A DNA stretch of 64,000 nucleotides from Desulfomarina profundi (GCF_019703855.1 NZ_AP024086.1:4112501-4176500), one strand, 5' to 3'; positions 10,114 to 18,734 are shown, counted from the first letter of the stretch. Notes: generated from the sequence alone by a model not told the origin. Numbers and translations are program-made.

Positions 10114-11173
10114 AACGAATATTGAGAATATCCCCGTCAACCACAGTGTAATCTTTACCCTGGAGGTACATTTTCCCCTGTTTTTTTAACTCCGCTTCAC
10201 TGCCATGGGTGAGCAGCTCATCATATTTCATGACCTCTGCCCTGATAAATCCCCTCTGCAGGTCGGAATGAATCACCCCCGCAGCTACTGGAGCAGGGGA
10301 GCCACGACGAACCAGCCATTGCCGCACCTCATCCTTGCCGACTGTAAAAAAAGAGACAAGCCCCAGTGCCTCCAGGCAGAGTCGGGTCAGTATTTCCAGA
10401 GCGGGTTCTTCTATACCCATGTCTTCGAGAAATTCGGTTTTTTCTTCCTCTGAGTCAAGGAGTGCTATTTCTGATTCCACCTGGGCTGAGACCGTCATGG
10501 CCTTTATTTTATCTTTTTCGCAGACAGCTTGTATTGCTTCCAGGAGTTTGTTGTCGTTAATACTGTCTTCGTCGACGTTGAATACGAGAATAAGTTCTTT
10601 CCTGGTGATAAACGGATAACTTCTGGTGAGCAGTTCTTCGTCTTCATTAAATTCCATGAGACGCAGGGGTTTTTCTTCCTCGAGGTGGGTGAGAAGGCGC
10701 TCCATCAGGGCAAGTTCCTTTTCCTGCTCCTTGTCCTTGATTTTTTTCAGGGATAATTTCAGCCTCTCAATGCGTTTTTCCACAAATATCTGGTCATGCA
10801 TCAGCAGTTCGCCATTGATGGCTTCCGCATCCCGCAGGGGATCAACACTCCCTTCAACGTGGTAAATTCCATCATCTTCAAAGGCACGGACAACATGGCA
10901 GATCGCGTCGACATCATTGATGTCATTGAAAATAGTTCCCCTGCTGATTGTTTCCTGTTCAATTTTCGGCAGGAGAACCAGGTCTATTCGGGCCCTCGCT
11001 TCTTTTTTAGGGGCATACATGGAGACGAGCTTGTCAAAACGCGGGTCGAGTATATCAGCGGTTCCGGGAATGGCTTTTGGTTCACCGGACTGTTCTCTCA
11101 GCTCATGTCCGGTGAGAATTTGAAAAAGGGTTTTTTTTCCTGTCTGCGGCAGGCCGATAATTCCAACTTTCAT
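10103..11173 (-). CDS. YchF-like TGS/DUF933 protein with degenerate GTPase motifs
   Basis: Related to YchF of the Obg-type GTPases (356 residues). The N-terminus MKVGIIGLPQTGKKTLFQIL is the P-loop, but GKKT replaces GKST. The phrase DPRFDKLVSMYAPKKEARA is typical of YchF. Where YchF has the DIAGLVKGASKGEGLGN switch II block, this protein reads LVLLPKIEQETISRG, so the G3 motif is missing. The coiled-coil arm (about residues 125-180) is highly charged. The C-terminal TGS-like domain is intact (AEVMKYDELL through QGKDYTVVDGDILNIRF). It may therefore be a non-catalytic or altered nucleotide-binding paralogue. Nothing downstream suggests a partner. Confidence 0.85.
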   Translation of the reverse strand: MKVGIIGLPQTGKKTLFQILTGHELREQSGEPKAIPGTADILDPRFDKLVSMYAPKKEARARIDLVLLPKIEQETISRGTIFNDINDVDAICHVVRAFEDDGIYHVEGSVDPLRDAEAINGELLMHDQIFVEKRIERLKLSLKKIKDKEQEKELALMERLLTHLEEEKPLRLMEFNEDEELLTRSYPFITRKELILVFNVDEDSINDNKLLEAIQAVCEKDKIKAMTVSAQVESEIALLDSEEEKTEFLEDMGIEEPALEILTRLCLEALGLVSFFTVGKDEVRQWLVRRGSPAPVAAGVIHSDLQRGFIRAEVMKYDELLTHGSEAELKKQGKMYLQGKDYTVVDGDILNIRFKV

Positions 11174-11230
11174 TATTGCTCCTGTTGACGTATGAAACTC
11201 AGCCTGACATCTTCAACCTGATTGAGTTTT

Positions 11231-11244
11231 ATGAGAAATGCGGG
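11231..11244 (-). repeat. Terminal fragment of the MITE family
   Basis: ATGAGAAATGCGGG matches the right end of the 219-bp MITE at 33409-33627 and the related end at 50905-50918. It lies in the 200-base gap between the YchF-like and ThiF-like genes, which otherwise holds the repeat at 11308-11361 and no gene. Confidence 0.6.
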
Positions 11245-11307
11245 CTAAAAATAAAAATGCTCGTATATGCCTGAAGTGTTGAGTTTTTTATTTTTCCATG
11301 CTCCTCG

Positions 11308-11361
11308 GAGTTTACGCTTACCTGAGCTCGAACAAAAAATCTCATTTCTGGACAGACACTA
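11308..11361 (+). repeat. Dispersed intergenic repeat ending GGACAGACACTA, copy 1
   Basis: From GAGTTTACGCTTACCTGAGC to CTGGACAGACACTA, this resembles 34631-34683 (GAGTCTACGCTTGCCTGAAC to CTGGACAGACACTA) at roughly 80% by eye, same orientation. Both copies are preceded by a CCATGC-containing, hairpin-prone stretch. Confidence 0.7.
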
Positions 11362-11373
11362 GGTAACACGTTT

Positions 11374-12237
11374 TCAGGTAAAGTCAATAAGTTCTGACGT
11401 ATGCTCCCTGGTATCGGCGAGAAAAAGTTTTTTTCGCAGCTCAGGCTTTCTGCCAAGGAGCAGGGTTACAGCTTCTGCACATTCCACTGCGGCCATGTAG
11501 ACAGCAGCAAAGGGCAGGGTTCCAAGTGTTGCCTCTATACCCCGTTCTGTCTTTTTATCCTGATCGCCGTAGATCAGCTTCAGTCCGGGATCTTCCGGAA
11601 AAATCACGGTTGCTTGGCCGCAGCTTCCTCCGATGGCGGCTGAAACCATGGGAATATTTAACTCCTTGCAGATATTTTCAAGAGTGAAGCGGTAGGAAAT
11701 AGTGTCCAGGCAATCTATGGCCAGATCTACATCCTTCAGCAGGTTCTCTCCGTTTTCTGCAGTAAAAAAGGTGTCGTGTGGAATTGTTTCGACCGCCGGA
11801 TTAATTTTTCCAACCCTCCTGGCAGCGGCTGAGGCTTTGGAAGTGCCGAGGTAGTCAACAGTGGAGAGAAGCTGCCTGTTGAGATTACTGTCATCAAATA
11901 TATCACCGTCAATAAGAGTCATTCTGCCTGTTCCGATACGGGCCAGTATTTCCGTTACGGTCCCTCCCAGTCCTCCGAGTCCGATGATTGCAACATGGGA
12001 CTGGAGCAGTCTTTTCTGGCCCTCGTTGGAGATAGAAGTCTGGTTGCGGCAATACCGTTCCGGGATGATGTCGTTTTCCAGGGCGGCGAGTTCAATATCT
12101 TTCAGCGATTTATCTGTTTTCCCTGCCAAATATAATACTTTTTCTACACTCAGGGAATTATATGGCGAACCATCGGGACGTTTTTTCCTGGTGGAAGAGG
12201 ATCTCAGAAGGTGAAGAAAATCTTTCGAGGTAATCAT
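11374..12237 (-). CDS. HesA/MoeB/ThiF family E1-like adenylating protein
   Basis: A second ThiF-fold protein within 4 kb of tcdA, but of a different subgroup. After an N-terminal helical extension (MITSKDFLHLL to about residue 75) come the YCRNQTSISNEGQKRLLQS lead-in, the nucleotide-binding VAIIGLGGLGGTVTEILARIG, DGDIFDDSNLNRQ and DLAIDCLDTISYR. These are the MoeB/ThiF adenylation signatures that activate a ubiquitin-like C-terminal Gly. No CxxC zinc pairs are evident. I chose ATG 12237. The frame is open further to 12480, but that part is low-quality and overlaps the divergent gene. No ThiS/MoaD partner is nearby, so the substrate is unknown. Confidence 0.8.
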   Translation of the reverse strand: MITSKDFLHLLRSSSTRKKRPDGSPYNSLSVEKVLYLAGKTDKSLKDIELAALENDIIPERYCRNQTSISNEGQKRLLQSHVAIIGLGGLGGTVTEILARIGTGRMTLIDGDIFDDSNLNRQLLSTVDYLGTSKASAAARRVGKINPAVETIPHDTFFTAENGENLLKDVDLAIDCLDTISYRFTLENICKELNIPMVSAAIGGSCGQATVIFPEDPGLKLIYGDQDKKTERGIEATLGTLPFAAVYMAAVECAEAVTLLLGRKPELRKKLFLADTREHTSELIDFT

Positions 12238-12452
12238 AATATTTGAATTTAACTCATGGATGGTGATTTGCAAGTCGTCTTTTATTATTGTAATATAACA
12301 AAATGATGTTTGAAAACGAAATGATGTATGGCTTCCTGGGGGAGATACGTAAAAGAAATCCTCGGGTGAATGAGTGTTGACTCGACTCCGGAAAAGTGTT
12401 TCGGACCGTCTTACATGAGGAATTGTCGCAGGGCTGCCTGCACTACGACTGA

Positions 12453-13358
12453 ATGAACCATATGAAAAATGATAAATCAAAAGACAACGGTGGACTTTTA
12501 CGGAAAATTCGTGAAAAAATAGCCGGGAAAAAGGTTGCTGACCCAGAGGAAGTACAGGATCTGAGCAGTGAGGAGACGCAGCGGATGATGGAGGAGTTTG
12601 AAGCTGTTGTCAATCATACCGGACCGATAACAGGCTGGGATTTCGACCGTGCCTTTGAATTTATCGAGCAGTATCCGGACAGTCCCCAGGCGGAAATTCT
12701 TATTGGCCAGATGTATTCCACAACACCCCAGAGTTTGAAAGGGCTCAGTTATTCCAGTGCTGTCAAGGTACTGGAACGTATGCCGGGTCATTCCGGCAGG
12801 GATGCGATTATTCGGGGGATGCGTCAGGTAGAAAAGGATTATATCAAGGAACTGAAATCCGATGTTATTGCCTACATGCTGAAAATTATTCCGGATCATC
12901 CCCTCGCCGATGAATTGACTACGGCACTGGCGGTAAAAAACCTGACCAATGCTTACGATTTTATTACTGCTGATCCGGAGAACGTTTATTCAAAGGCCAT
13001 CATCAAGGCAATGTTTGACCGGGATCCGAATATTGCCCTGCTGCTTCTTCAGGAGAAAATGGATCATCCCCAGGTGGCCAGTATTTTTGATGGGATCTAC
13101 AATATAACTGATGATGCTGTAATCGAAAAACTGACACCTAATGCAATCATTTTCATTCTTGATGTTGCACCTGATCATCCTAAGGTCAGAAAAATGATTG
13201 AGGTGCTTGTGGAAAACAATTATGTCAAGGCTTTTGATTTTGTAAGTGTTCATTCGGACCACTCCCTTGCTGAGACGATAAAGGAGCTGATTCTCGAGAG
13301 AAAACCGGAGTTGAAAAAACTGATTGATGAAATTGGAATACCGCAAAAGGCCGCTTGA
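12453..13358 (+). CDS. Uncharacterised helical repeat protein
   Basis: I do not recognise the family. The 301-residue protein has no signal peptide and starts with a charged, lysine-rich helix. From about residue 60 it shows degenerate units of about 30-37 residues built as two short helices. Phrases recur such as YPDSPQAEILIGQM, MPGHSGRDAIIRGM, IPDHPLADELTTAL, APDHPKVRKMIEVL and HSDHSLAETIKELI, each with a D/S-H-(P/S) turn followed by an amphipathic helix. This suggests a HEAT/TPR-like solenoid for protein binding. It stands alone, divergent from the ThiF-like gene and upstream of the cobalamin riboswitch. Confidence 0.65.
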   Translation: MNHMKNDKSKDNGGLLRKIREKIAGKKVADPEEVQDLSSEETQRMMEEFEAVVNHTGPITGWDFDRAFEFIEQYPDSPQAEILIGQMYSTTPQSLKGLSYSSAVKVLERMPGHSGRDAIIRGMRQVEKDYIKELKSDVIAYMLKIIPDHPLADELTTALAVKNLTNAYDFITADPENVYSKAIIKAMFDRDPNIALLLLQEKMDHPQVASIFDGIYNITDDAVIEKLTPNAIIFILDVAPDHPKVRKMIEVLVENNYVKAFDFVSVHSDHSLAETIKELILERKPELKKLIDEIGIPQKAA

Positions 13359-13402
13359 CTTTAAAAAGTGAAGCTGGTATTTTTAATTTAATTTAATTTA
13401 AT

Positions 13403-13565
13403 TTTCAGATACTCTTAACGAGTTGAAAAGGGAACCCGGTGCGAATCCGGGACGGGCCCGCCGCTGTAACCGGGGACGAACGTTGCAGGATGTCACTTTC
13501 TGCTGATGGCAGAGGGGAAGGCGCAACAAGTAGGAAGATCCGGGAGTCAGAATACCTGTCTGAAA
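13403..13565 (+). ncRNA. Cobalamin (adenosylcobalamin-type) riboswitch without a downstream gene
   Basis: Matches the Cobalamin riboswitch pattern in order: closing stem TTTCAGA (13403-13409) with TCTGAAA (13559-13565), AAAGGGAACCCGGTGCGAAT, the strongly conserved GCCCGCCGCTGTAACC (13456-13471), and the B12-box region AGTCAGAATACCTGTC (13545-13560). It is followed 63 bases later by a perfect terminator. No plausible + strand gene follows before lon at 18735. The next gene, acnA, is on the opposite strand. Only a 7-codon ORF (from 13573) lies between riboswitch and terminator. Confidence 0.9.
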
Positions 13566-13628
13566 TAATATAATGAGTCCTCTCCGTGGAAAGAGATGAG
13601 AGCTCACTTGTTCGAGGAAAAATCAGGG

Positions 13629-13670
13629 ATCCCCGAATCAAAATTTATTTTGATTCGGGGATTTTTTTTT
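13629..13670 (+). terminator. Rho-independent terminator behind the orphan riboswitch
   Basis: A perfect 15-bp stem, ATCCCCGAATCAAAA with TTTTGATTCGGGGAT, has a TTTA loop and then nine T. The CGGGGA stretch inside the riboswitch (about 13472) could in principle compete for the left arm, which would fit ligand-dependent termination. This was not modelled. Confidence 0.9.
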
Positions 13671-13701
13671 GAGAATGGAAAATGTACCAGCCGGCAGGGC
13701 G

Positions 13702-13783
13702 GGGTACTGATCAGGTTTTATGTGGGTTGTCTCCGGGAGCCTCGCCAACTCCTCCTTTTCCTTACATAGCCTGGCCAGTACCC
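13702..13783. other. Long structured hairpin between riboswitch terminator and acnA 3' end
   Basis: GGGTACTG (13702-13709) pairs with CAGTACCC (13776-13783). Further stems inside are CAGG/CCTG and TATGT/ACATA, with an inner CTCCGGGAG and GTTG/CAAC. On the + strand it is followed by CTCTTTTTTC, so it would end a read-through transcript from the riboswitch. On the - strand it could be the acnA terminator. I could not match it to a known RNA family. Confidence 0.5.
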
Positions 13784-13793
13784 TACTCTTTTT

Positions 13794-16442
13794 TCAGGAG
13801 AGAAACTGTCGCAGGACATAGGGCAGAATCCCGCCATGCCGGTAGTAAGCTAAATCAATGGCCGTATCCAGACGGGAAATCACCTGGAAGCGGATTGTGG
13901 TTCCGTCATCTTTGTTCGCAATAACCTGAAGTTCTTCCCCCGGTCCCATCCCGGAAAGACCATGAATGGAATATGTTTCGGTTCCGTCCAGTCCAAGGCT
14001 TTGAGGATCTTCTCCATCTTTGAATACCAGGGGCAGAACCCCCATACCGACCAGGTTGTTTCTGTGAATTCTTTCGTAGGAACCAGCAATGACGGTTTTA
14101 ATGCCAAGCAGCATGGTTCCTTTCGCGGCCCAGTCCCTGGATGATCCGGTTCCATATTCTTTACCGGCAAGAACAATAAGCGGGATATCTTCCAAGAGAT
14201 ATTGCATGGCTGCATCATAATTAAATAATTCTTTGTTTTCCGGATACTTGAGTGTGAATCCACCTTCTTTGGGTTGAACCATCCTGTTTTTTATACGGAT
14301 ATTGCCGAATGTTCCCCGCATCATAACTTCATGATTGCCTCTTCTGGATCCGTAGGAATTGAAGTCCTTTACGGCAATATTGTTCGAAAGCAGGTATTGT
14401 CCGGCAGGATAGTGTTCTGGTATTGCCCCTGCCGGGGAGATATGATCAGTGGTGACACTGTCTCCCAGCAGAAGGAAGGCCCGGGCACCTTCCAGATCTT
14501 CAGGAGGTGGGGGACTTGTGGTAAATCCGTCAAAAAATGGTGGCTTTTTGATGTAAGTTGATTCCTCGTCCCAGGAATAGGTTGTACTTTTCACACTGTC
14601 GAGTTTTTTCCAGAAATCGTCTCCGTCAAAGATTGAGGCGTATTCTTTCGCAAAGCGCTCTTTTGTGACAAATTGCTGAACAAATTGTTCTGTTTCGTCC
14701 TGATCGGGCCAGAGGTCATCGAGGTAAACCGGCTGATTATTGGGGTCGGTCCCCAGGGGAGCAGTGGTGAGATCAATATCTATCCGTCCTGCTAGAGCAA
14801 AGGCCATGACCAGAAGAGGAGAGGCGAGAAAATTGGATTTGATTCGCTGGTGGATGCGCGCCTCAAAATTGCGGTTACCTGAGAGAACTGCAGCAACGTT
14901 TAAATCGTTTTTTCTGATGAGTTCTTCAAGCTCAGGATGGAGCGGCCCACTGTTGCCAATACAGGTAGTGCAGCCGAATGCGGCAATATGAAAGCCGAGA
15001 GCTTCAAAATAGGGCATGAGGCCGGCTGCTTCCAGATAGTTACTGACAACCTTTGAGCCTGGTGCAAACGAGGTTTTCACATGGGGCGGAATCGTCAATC
15101 CCCTTTTTACGGCCTCTCTGGCCAGAAGACCGGCGCCAAGGAGGACATACGGGTTTGAGGTGTTGGTGCAGGACGTGATGGCTGCTATGACAACAGAGCC
15201 ATCTTGAATGGTTGTCTTCCGACCGTTCAGGGTGATGAGGAATTGTTTCCCGCGAACAGTTGTTGTTTCTGCAAATGCCGATTGCATTCCGCTCAAAGGA
15301 ATATGATCTTGCGGGCGTGCCGGTCCGGCAAGGGAAGGTTCGACCGAGGACAGGTCAAACTCTATGACCGTGCTGTATTCTCTCTCATCATTTTCTTCGT
15401 AAAAAAGAGACTGGGCGTGAGCATAGGCGGCGGTCAGTGCTGCCTGTTTTTGACGACCCGTCATTTTCAGGTAGTCGATGGTCTTTTCGTCAATCGGAAA
15501 AAAACCGAGGGTAGCCCCGTATTCCGGTGTCATGTTTGAGATTGTTGCCCGGTCTGGTATGGAGAGGTTGCTCATTCCGGGTCCGAAATATTCTACAAAT
15601 TTTTCCACCACATCGTGTTGACGCAGCAGTTGTGTCAAGGTGAGTACAATGTCCGTTGCCGTGATCCCCTTCTCTGGTTTACCTGTCAGACGAACCCCGG
15701 TGACTTCCGGGATCGGCATATAGTAGGGCTGGCCAAGCATGACTGCCTCAGCCTCTATTCCTCCCACGCCCCAGCCCATGACACCAATACCGTTAATCAT
15801 GGGTGTGTGCGAGTCGAGGCCAACAACAGTATCCGGATAGGCCAGGATCCCTTCTTTATCTTTCCGGGTAAAAATAACCCGGCCAAGGTATTCCAGGTTA
15901 ACTTGGTGACAGATCCCCGAGTTGGGAGGGACGATCTTAAAATTGTCAAAACTCATCTGGGCCCATTTCAGGAGCTTGTAACGTTCCCCGTTTCTTTCAT
16001 ACTCCCTGGCCACATTCTGAGTGAGGCTGTTGCTGGTGCCGAAGTAGTCTACCTGAACAGAATGATCGGCGACCAATTCCACTGGAACAACGGGATTGAT
16101 TTTGGCAGGATCTCCCCCCTGATCTTTTACCGCGTCACGCATTGCCGCAATATCCACAACCGCTGGTACGCCGGTGAAATCCTGCATCAGGACACGGGCA
16201 GGGTGATAGGGTATTTCAACCGGAGTATCGTATTTTTTTTCCCAGTTAACGATTGCCTGAAGATCTTCAGCTTTTACAATAGTTCCGTCATATTTACGCA
16301 ATAGATTCTCGACAAGGATACGTATGGAGTACGGCAGTCTGGAGATGCTGCCCAGGCCCTGACGGGAGAGTTCGGAGAGGTCAAAGTAGTTGTAAGTTTC
16401 TGCTCCAACCTGCAGTTTTTTTATATATCGCAGATTATCCAT
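13794..16442 (-). CDS. acnA: Aconitate hydratase (AcnA type)
   Basis: Interconverts citrate and isocitrate through a 4Fe-4S cluster, in the cytoplasm. The 882-residue length and the four-domain order fit AcnA/IRP1 rather than AcnB. Cluster ligands are visible at Cys425 (AAITSCTNTSNP) and Cys491/Cys494 (FGCTTCIGNSG). Substrate loops include VVGLDSHTPMINGIG, SNMTPEYGATLGFFP and the swivel domain's NSYGSRRGNHEVM and AGKEYGTGSSRDWAAKG. It appears monocistronic, with ATG 16442 preceded by AAGGAGAT. Its 3' end converges on an orphan cobalamin riboswitch, so any read-through RNA would be antisense to acnA. Confidence 0.96.
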   Translation of the reverse strand: MDNLRYIKKLQVGAETYNYFDLSELSRQGLGSISRLPYSIRILVENLLRKYDGTIVKAEDLQAIVNWEKKYDTPVEIPYHPARVLMQDFTGVPAVVDIAAMRDAVKDQGGDPAKINPVVPVELVADHSVQVDYFGTSNSLTQNVAREYERNGERYKLLKWAQMSFDNFKIVPPNSGICHQVNLEYLGRVIFTRKDKEGILAYPDTVVGLDSHTPMINGIGVMGWGVGGIEAEAVMLGQPYYMPIPEVTGVRLTGKPEKGITATDIVLTLTQLLRQHDVVEKFVEYFGPGMSNLSIPDRATISNMTPEYGATLGFFPIDEKTIDYLKMTGRQKQAALTAAYAHAQSLFYEENDEREYSTVIEFDLSSVEPSLAGPARPQDHIPLSGMQSAFAETTTVRGKQFLITLNGRKTTIQDGSVVIAAITSCTNTSNPYVLLGAGLLAREAVKRGLTIPPHVKTSFAPGSKVVSNYLEAAGLMPYFEALGFHIAAFGCTTCIGNSGPLHPELEELIRKNDLNVAAVLSGNRNFEARIHQRIKSNFLASPLLVMAFALAGRIDIDLTTAPLGTDPNNQPVYLDDLWPDQDETEQFVQQFVTKERFAKEYASIFDGDDFWKKLDSVKSTTYSWDEESTYIKKPPFFDGFTTSPPPPEDLEGARAFLLLGDSVTTDHISPAGAIPEHYPAGQYLLSNNIAVKDFNSYGSRRGNHEVMMRGTFGNIRIKNRMVQPKEGGFTLKYPENKELFNYDAAMQYLLEDIPLIVLAGKEYGTGSSRDWAAKGTMLLGIKTVIAGSYERIHRNNLVGMGVLPLVFKDGEDPQSLGLDGTETYSIHGLSGMGPGEELQVIANKDDGTTIRFQVISRLDTAIDLAYYRHGGILPYVLRQFLS

Positions 16443-16550
16443 GGGATCTCCTTATGGTTGTCCTGCAACAGTATTTTGAGAAAGACATATTCTGCAGGTA
16501 TTCATTTGCTTTTTAAGATCCGCCTGACCACACTTTCAATGCTTTCATCA

Positions 16551-17024
16551 TCAGAAGATGGCTCTTCCCCTTGAAGTGAATGAAATGCCAAGTTGGGACT
16601 GGGTGCCGATCATGACTGATTCAATGATGGGAGGATTTATTTTTTCTTCTGCCTTCCATGACACAATAAAATTTGCTCCGGATCCTCCTGTAGTATCCTT
16701 CTGGGGAACAATAAAACGCGTGGAACTCATGGGGGACAGAACAACCGGTTCGGTAAGGAAATGTTTCAGTAGTTTTCCCTGGGTTTCGTAGTAATCCACC
16801 GTGGTTACCGTCAGGGAATGTCTGGGATCAATGTTGCGGATACTCAGCGTAATTGAAAGAAGCAGGGGAATTTCCTTGTTCCCGTGATAAATATGGGAAT
16901 AGGCAGGTACATAAACCCTCTGCTCCGCGGCAGGAGGAAAGGGTTCCGAAGCCAGCAGAGCGCATGGCGCGAACAGAAGAAAAAAGAGTAATAATCGGTG
17001 GATCATACTGCTTTTCCAGTTCAT
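16551..17024 (-). CDS. DUF3124 exported protein
   Basis: A 157-residue predicted secreted or periplasmic protein with an N-terminal signal peptide (HRLLLFFLLFAPCALLASE, cut near residue 25). An in-frame start at 17006 would give a tighter signal. The mature part is mostly beta strand with VYVPAYSHIYHGN, LSITLSIRNIDP, VDYYETQGKLLK and SSTRFIVPQKDTTGGSGANF, phrases I associate with DUF3124, an uncharacterised family. It follows the ferritin-like gene by 26 bases and may be co-transcribed with it. Confidence 0.75.
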   Translation of the reverse strand: MNWKSSMIHRLLLFFLLFAPCALLASEPFPPAAEQRVYVPAYSHIYHGNKEIPLLLSITLSIRNIDPRHSLTVTTVDYYETQGKLLKHFLTEPVVLSPMSSTRFIVPQKDTTGGSGANFIVSWKAEEKINPPIIESVMIGTQSQLGISFTSRGRAIF

Positions 17025-17050
17025 TGTTTTCCTCTGGATATTGAGAATGA

Positions 17051-17527
17051 TTATCCCTCAACTGCGCAGGAGCGATCAGCAAGGGTTTCGAGTTTTTTGA
17101 TATGGTTCTGTTCCTCCCTGATAATCATTTCGAGTTTTTCACGTGTTTCATCGTTGTCGAGAAAATCAAGGAGAATTTCATAAAAGAGAATTGTATCCTG
17201 CTCAAATTCAATGGATTGCGTGAGAATTTCTGTGAAACTGCTCGCCTCTTCAAGTTTTTCACGATCCAGGGAAAACGTGTTGCTTTTCATGATATCTGTC
17301 AGGAGGGAGCGGCCTATGGCAGCCATTTCCTTCTGTTCAGTAGATAAAGTCTGGTTTGATCGGATTGATTCAAACCATCGGGCATGTTTTTCTTCTTCGC
17401 GTGCCATCCATATCAGAATTTCGGCAAGTTTGGGATCTTGCACGCCTTCGCTTGCCCGACGATAAGTTTCGGCACCATTTTCCTCAATCTGTATTGCGAT
17501 GTTGCATATGTCTGTCAGTGTAAACAT
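17051..17527 (-). CDS. Ferritin-like / rubrerythrin-type diiron protein
   Basis: A four-helix ferritin-like protein of 158 residues. Each half has a Glu followed by an ExxH pair: IQIEENGAETYRRAS, AREEEKHARWF, SIEFEQDTILFYEIL and IREEQNHIKKLETL, enough to ligate two irons. It lacks the C-terminal rubredoxin domain of classical rubrerythrin. Such proteins help anaerobes reduce peroxide or handle iron. Its neighbours are a DUF3124 gene downstream and a nitroreductase upstream, all on the - strand, which looks like a stress-related cluster. The exact substrate is inferred only from family. Confidence 0.82.
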   Translation of the reverse strand: MFTLTDICNIAIQIEENGAETYRRASEGVQDPKLAEILIWMAREEEKHARWFESIRSNQTLSTEQKEMAAIGRSLLTDIMKSNTFSLDREKLEEASSFTEILTQSIEFEQDTILFYEILLDFLDNDETREKLEMIIREEQNHIKKLETLADRSCAVEG

Positions 17528-17547
17528 GTGTGCTTCCTTTGTGAAAA

Positions 17548-18213
17548 TCAGTCAAAAAACCGGGTAAAAACTGAAAGTTCCTCCCTTGGTGTACGATAAT
17601 TGTTGACCGGCGCGTTCTTGTCTTCATATCCAAGTGCCATGCCGCAGATGAGAATGTGGTCCATGGGATAGCCCAGTCTTTTTTTTATGAGTTCCGGGTA
17701 CTGGCCGAGTGCCGCTTGGGAGCAGGTGGCAAGGCCTTCTTCCACGGCCGCAAGCATTATGGATTGCAGGAACATACCGTAGTCCAGGAAAGATCCGGTC
17801 TGCATAACGGGGTCAAGAAAGAAGAACAGCAGGACGGGTGCTCCGAACCCGTGGTAGTTTGCCACCCACTGTTCATAGCGTTTCTCCTTGTCTTTTCTTT
17901 CAATATTCAGGGTAGAATAGAGTTGGCGCCCGCAGGCAAGCCTTCTGCTTTTAAAAGGTTCCGGCCATTTAAGAGGATAATACTGGTAATCCATTTCACC
18001 CATTTCACCACTGCGAAACAGGTTTTCCATTTCCCGGCTCAGCTCATCTTTTTGTCTGCCTGATACCACGGCCACCTGCCAGGGTTGGGCATTTGTCCCT
18101 GATGGTGCATGGCGTGCAGCGGAAAGGACAGCTTCAATCTTTTCCCTGGGGACAGGGGTGTCGAGATAGGCACGGGTCGATTTTCTTGTTTTCAGAGCAT
18201 CAATTGTATTCAT
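17548..18213 (-). CDS. Nitroreductase family protein
   Basis: A 221-residue FMN-dependent oxidoreductase. The N-terminal MNTIDALKTRKSTRAYLDTP is the classic FMN phosphate-binding RxSxR segment, with ARHAPSGTNAQPWQVAVVSG as the AxxAPSxxNxQPW motif. The middle helix YGMFLQSIMLAAVEEGLATCSQ and the C-terminal GMALGYEDKNAPVNNYRTPRE are typical of nitro- or flavin reductases. It is distinct in sequence from the nitroreductase at 9520. It lies first in a three-gene - strand run with the ferritin-like and DUF3124 genes. Confidence 0.9.
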   Translation of the reverse strand: MNTIDALKTRKSTRAYLDTPVPREKIEAVLSAARHAPSGTNAQPWQVAVVSGRQKDELSREMENLFRSGEMGEMDYQYYPLKWPEPFKSRRLACGRQLYSTLNIERKDKEKRYEQWVANYHGFGAPVLLFFFLDPVMQTGSFLDYGMFLQSIMLAAVEEGLATCSQAALGQYPELIKKRLGYPMDHILICGMALGYEDKNAPVNNYRTPREELSVFTRFFD

Positions 18214-18417
18214 AGTTTCGAGACTTCCATAGAATTATGCTATTATCATTAGAGCAATGCCTTGAATCGGTGTGTGTTGCCTGGTGGGCATGAGGCCTGT
18301 TCAAGTTTACCAATATATCATTAAAACAAAACACAAGAGTCGTCACGATAATTCAAGAGGATATATTATACCTCGAATAAGTAAAAAATGCTTTATTTGA
18401 GCTGTAAATGATTATCT

Positions 18418-18535
18418 TTACTAACACCCCGCAAGGGGGTATAAGTGCCATGGAAATAAACCTAACCATTTAATTTCAAAGCACCTTCCCTTTTCTTGTT
18501 TTTTTATGACAGGAATTCAGGAGTAAGGCACTAAA
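18418..18535 (+). repeat. 118-bp dispersed repeat, copy 1
   Basis: Nearly identical (about 93% by eye, six substitutions plus small indels) to the reverse complement of 53220-53337. It begins TTACTAACACCCCGCAAGGG and ends CAGGAGTAAGGCACTAAA, with an ACCCC/GGGGT mini-palindrome near the left end. It sits in the 520-base interval before lon. I see no gene in the rest of that interval. Confidence 0.9.
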
Positions 18536-18734
18536 AAGAATAATACAAAATACCTGTTATCTGAATAGAGAGTTGATAGTCGGGAATTATTCCGGCAAAT
18601 TTATAACTGATTATCCGTGAAAGTCGGCCAGGTTGAAAATACACTTGCTTTATCCGGCTGAGTGTTAAGGCAAATCAGAAAAATACAAAGTGTACAGGAT
18701 TCATATATACAATCATTTCATAAGGAGATCATAA

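Noticed and set aside
13573-13596. Seven-codon ORF (MSPLRGKR) between riboswitch and terminator
   Set aside because: No ribosome site, very short, and nothing to suggest a leader peptide. Kept only as a remark under the riboswitch.
15615-16304. 229-residue + strand ORF over acnA
   Set aside because: Shadow of acnA, with no ribosome site and no recognisable domain.
18418-18535. Integron attC site reading of the 118-bp repeat
   Set aside because: No paired core sites (RYYYAAC/GTTRRRY) or cassette arrangement, despite the ACCCC/GGGGT mini-palindrome.
18640-18700. Sigma-32 heat-shock promoter for lon
   Set aside because: GTTGAAAATAC resembles a -35 element, but no CCCCAT-like -10 follows at a proper distance.
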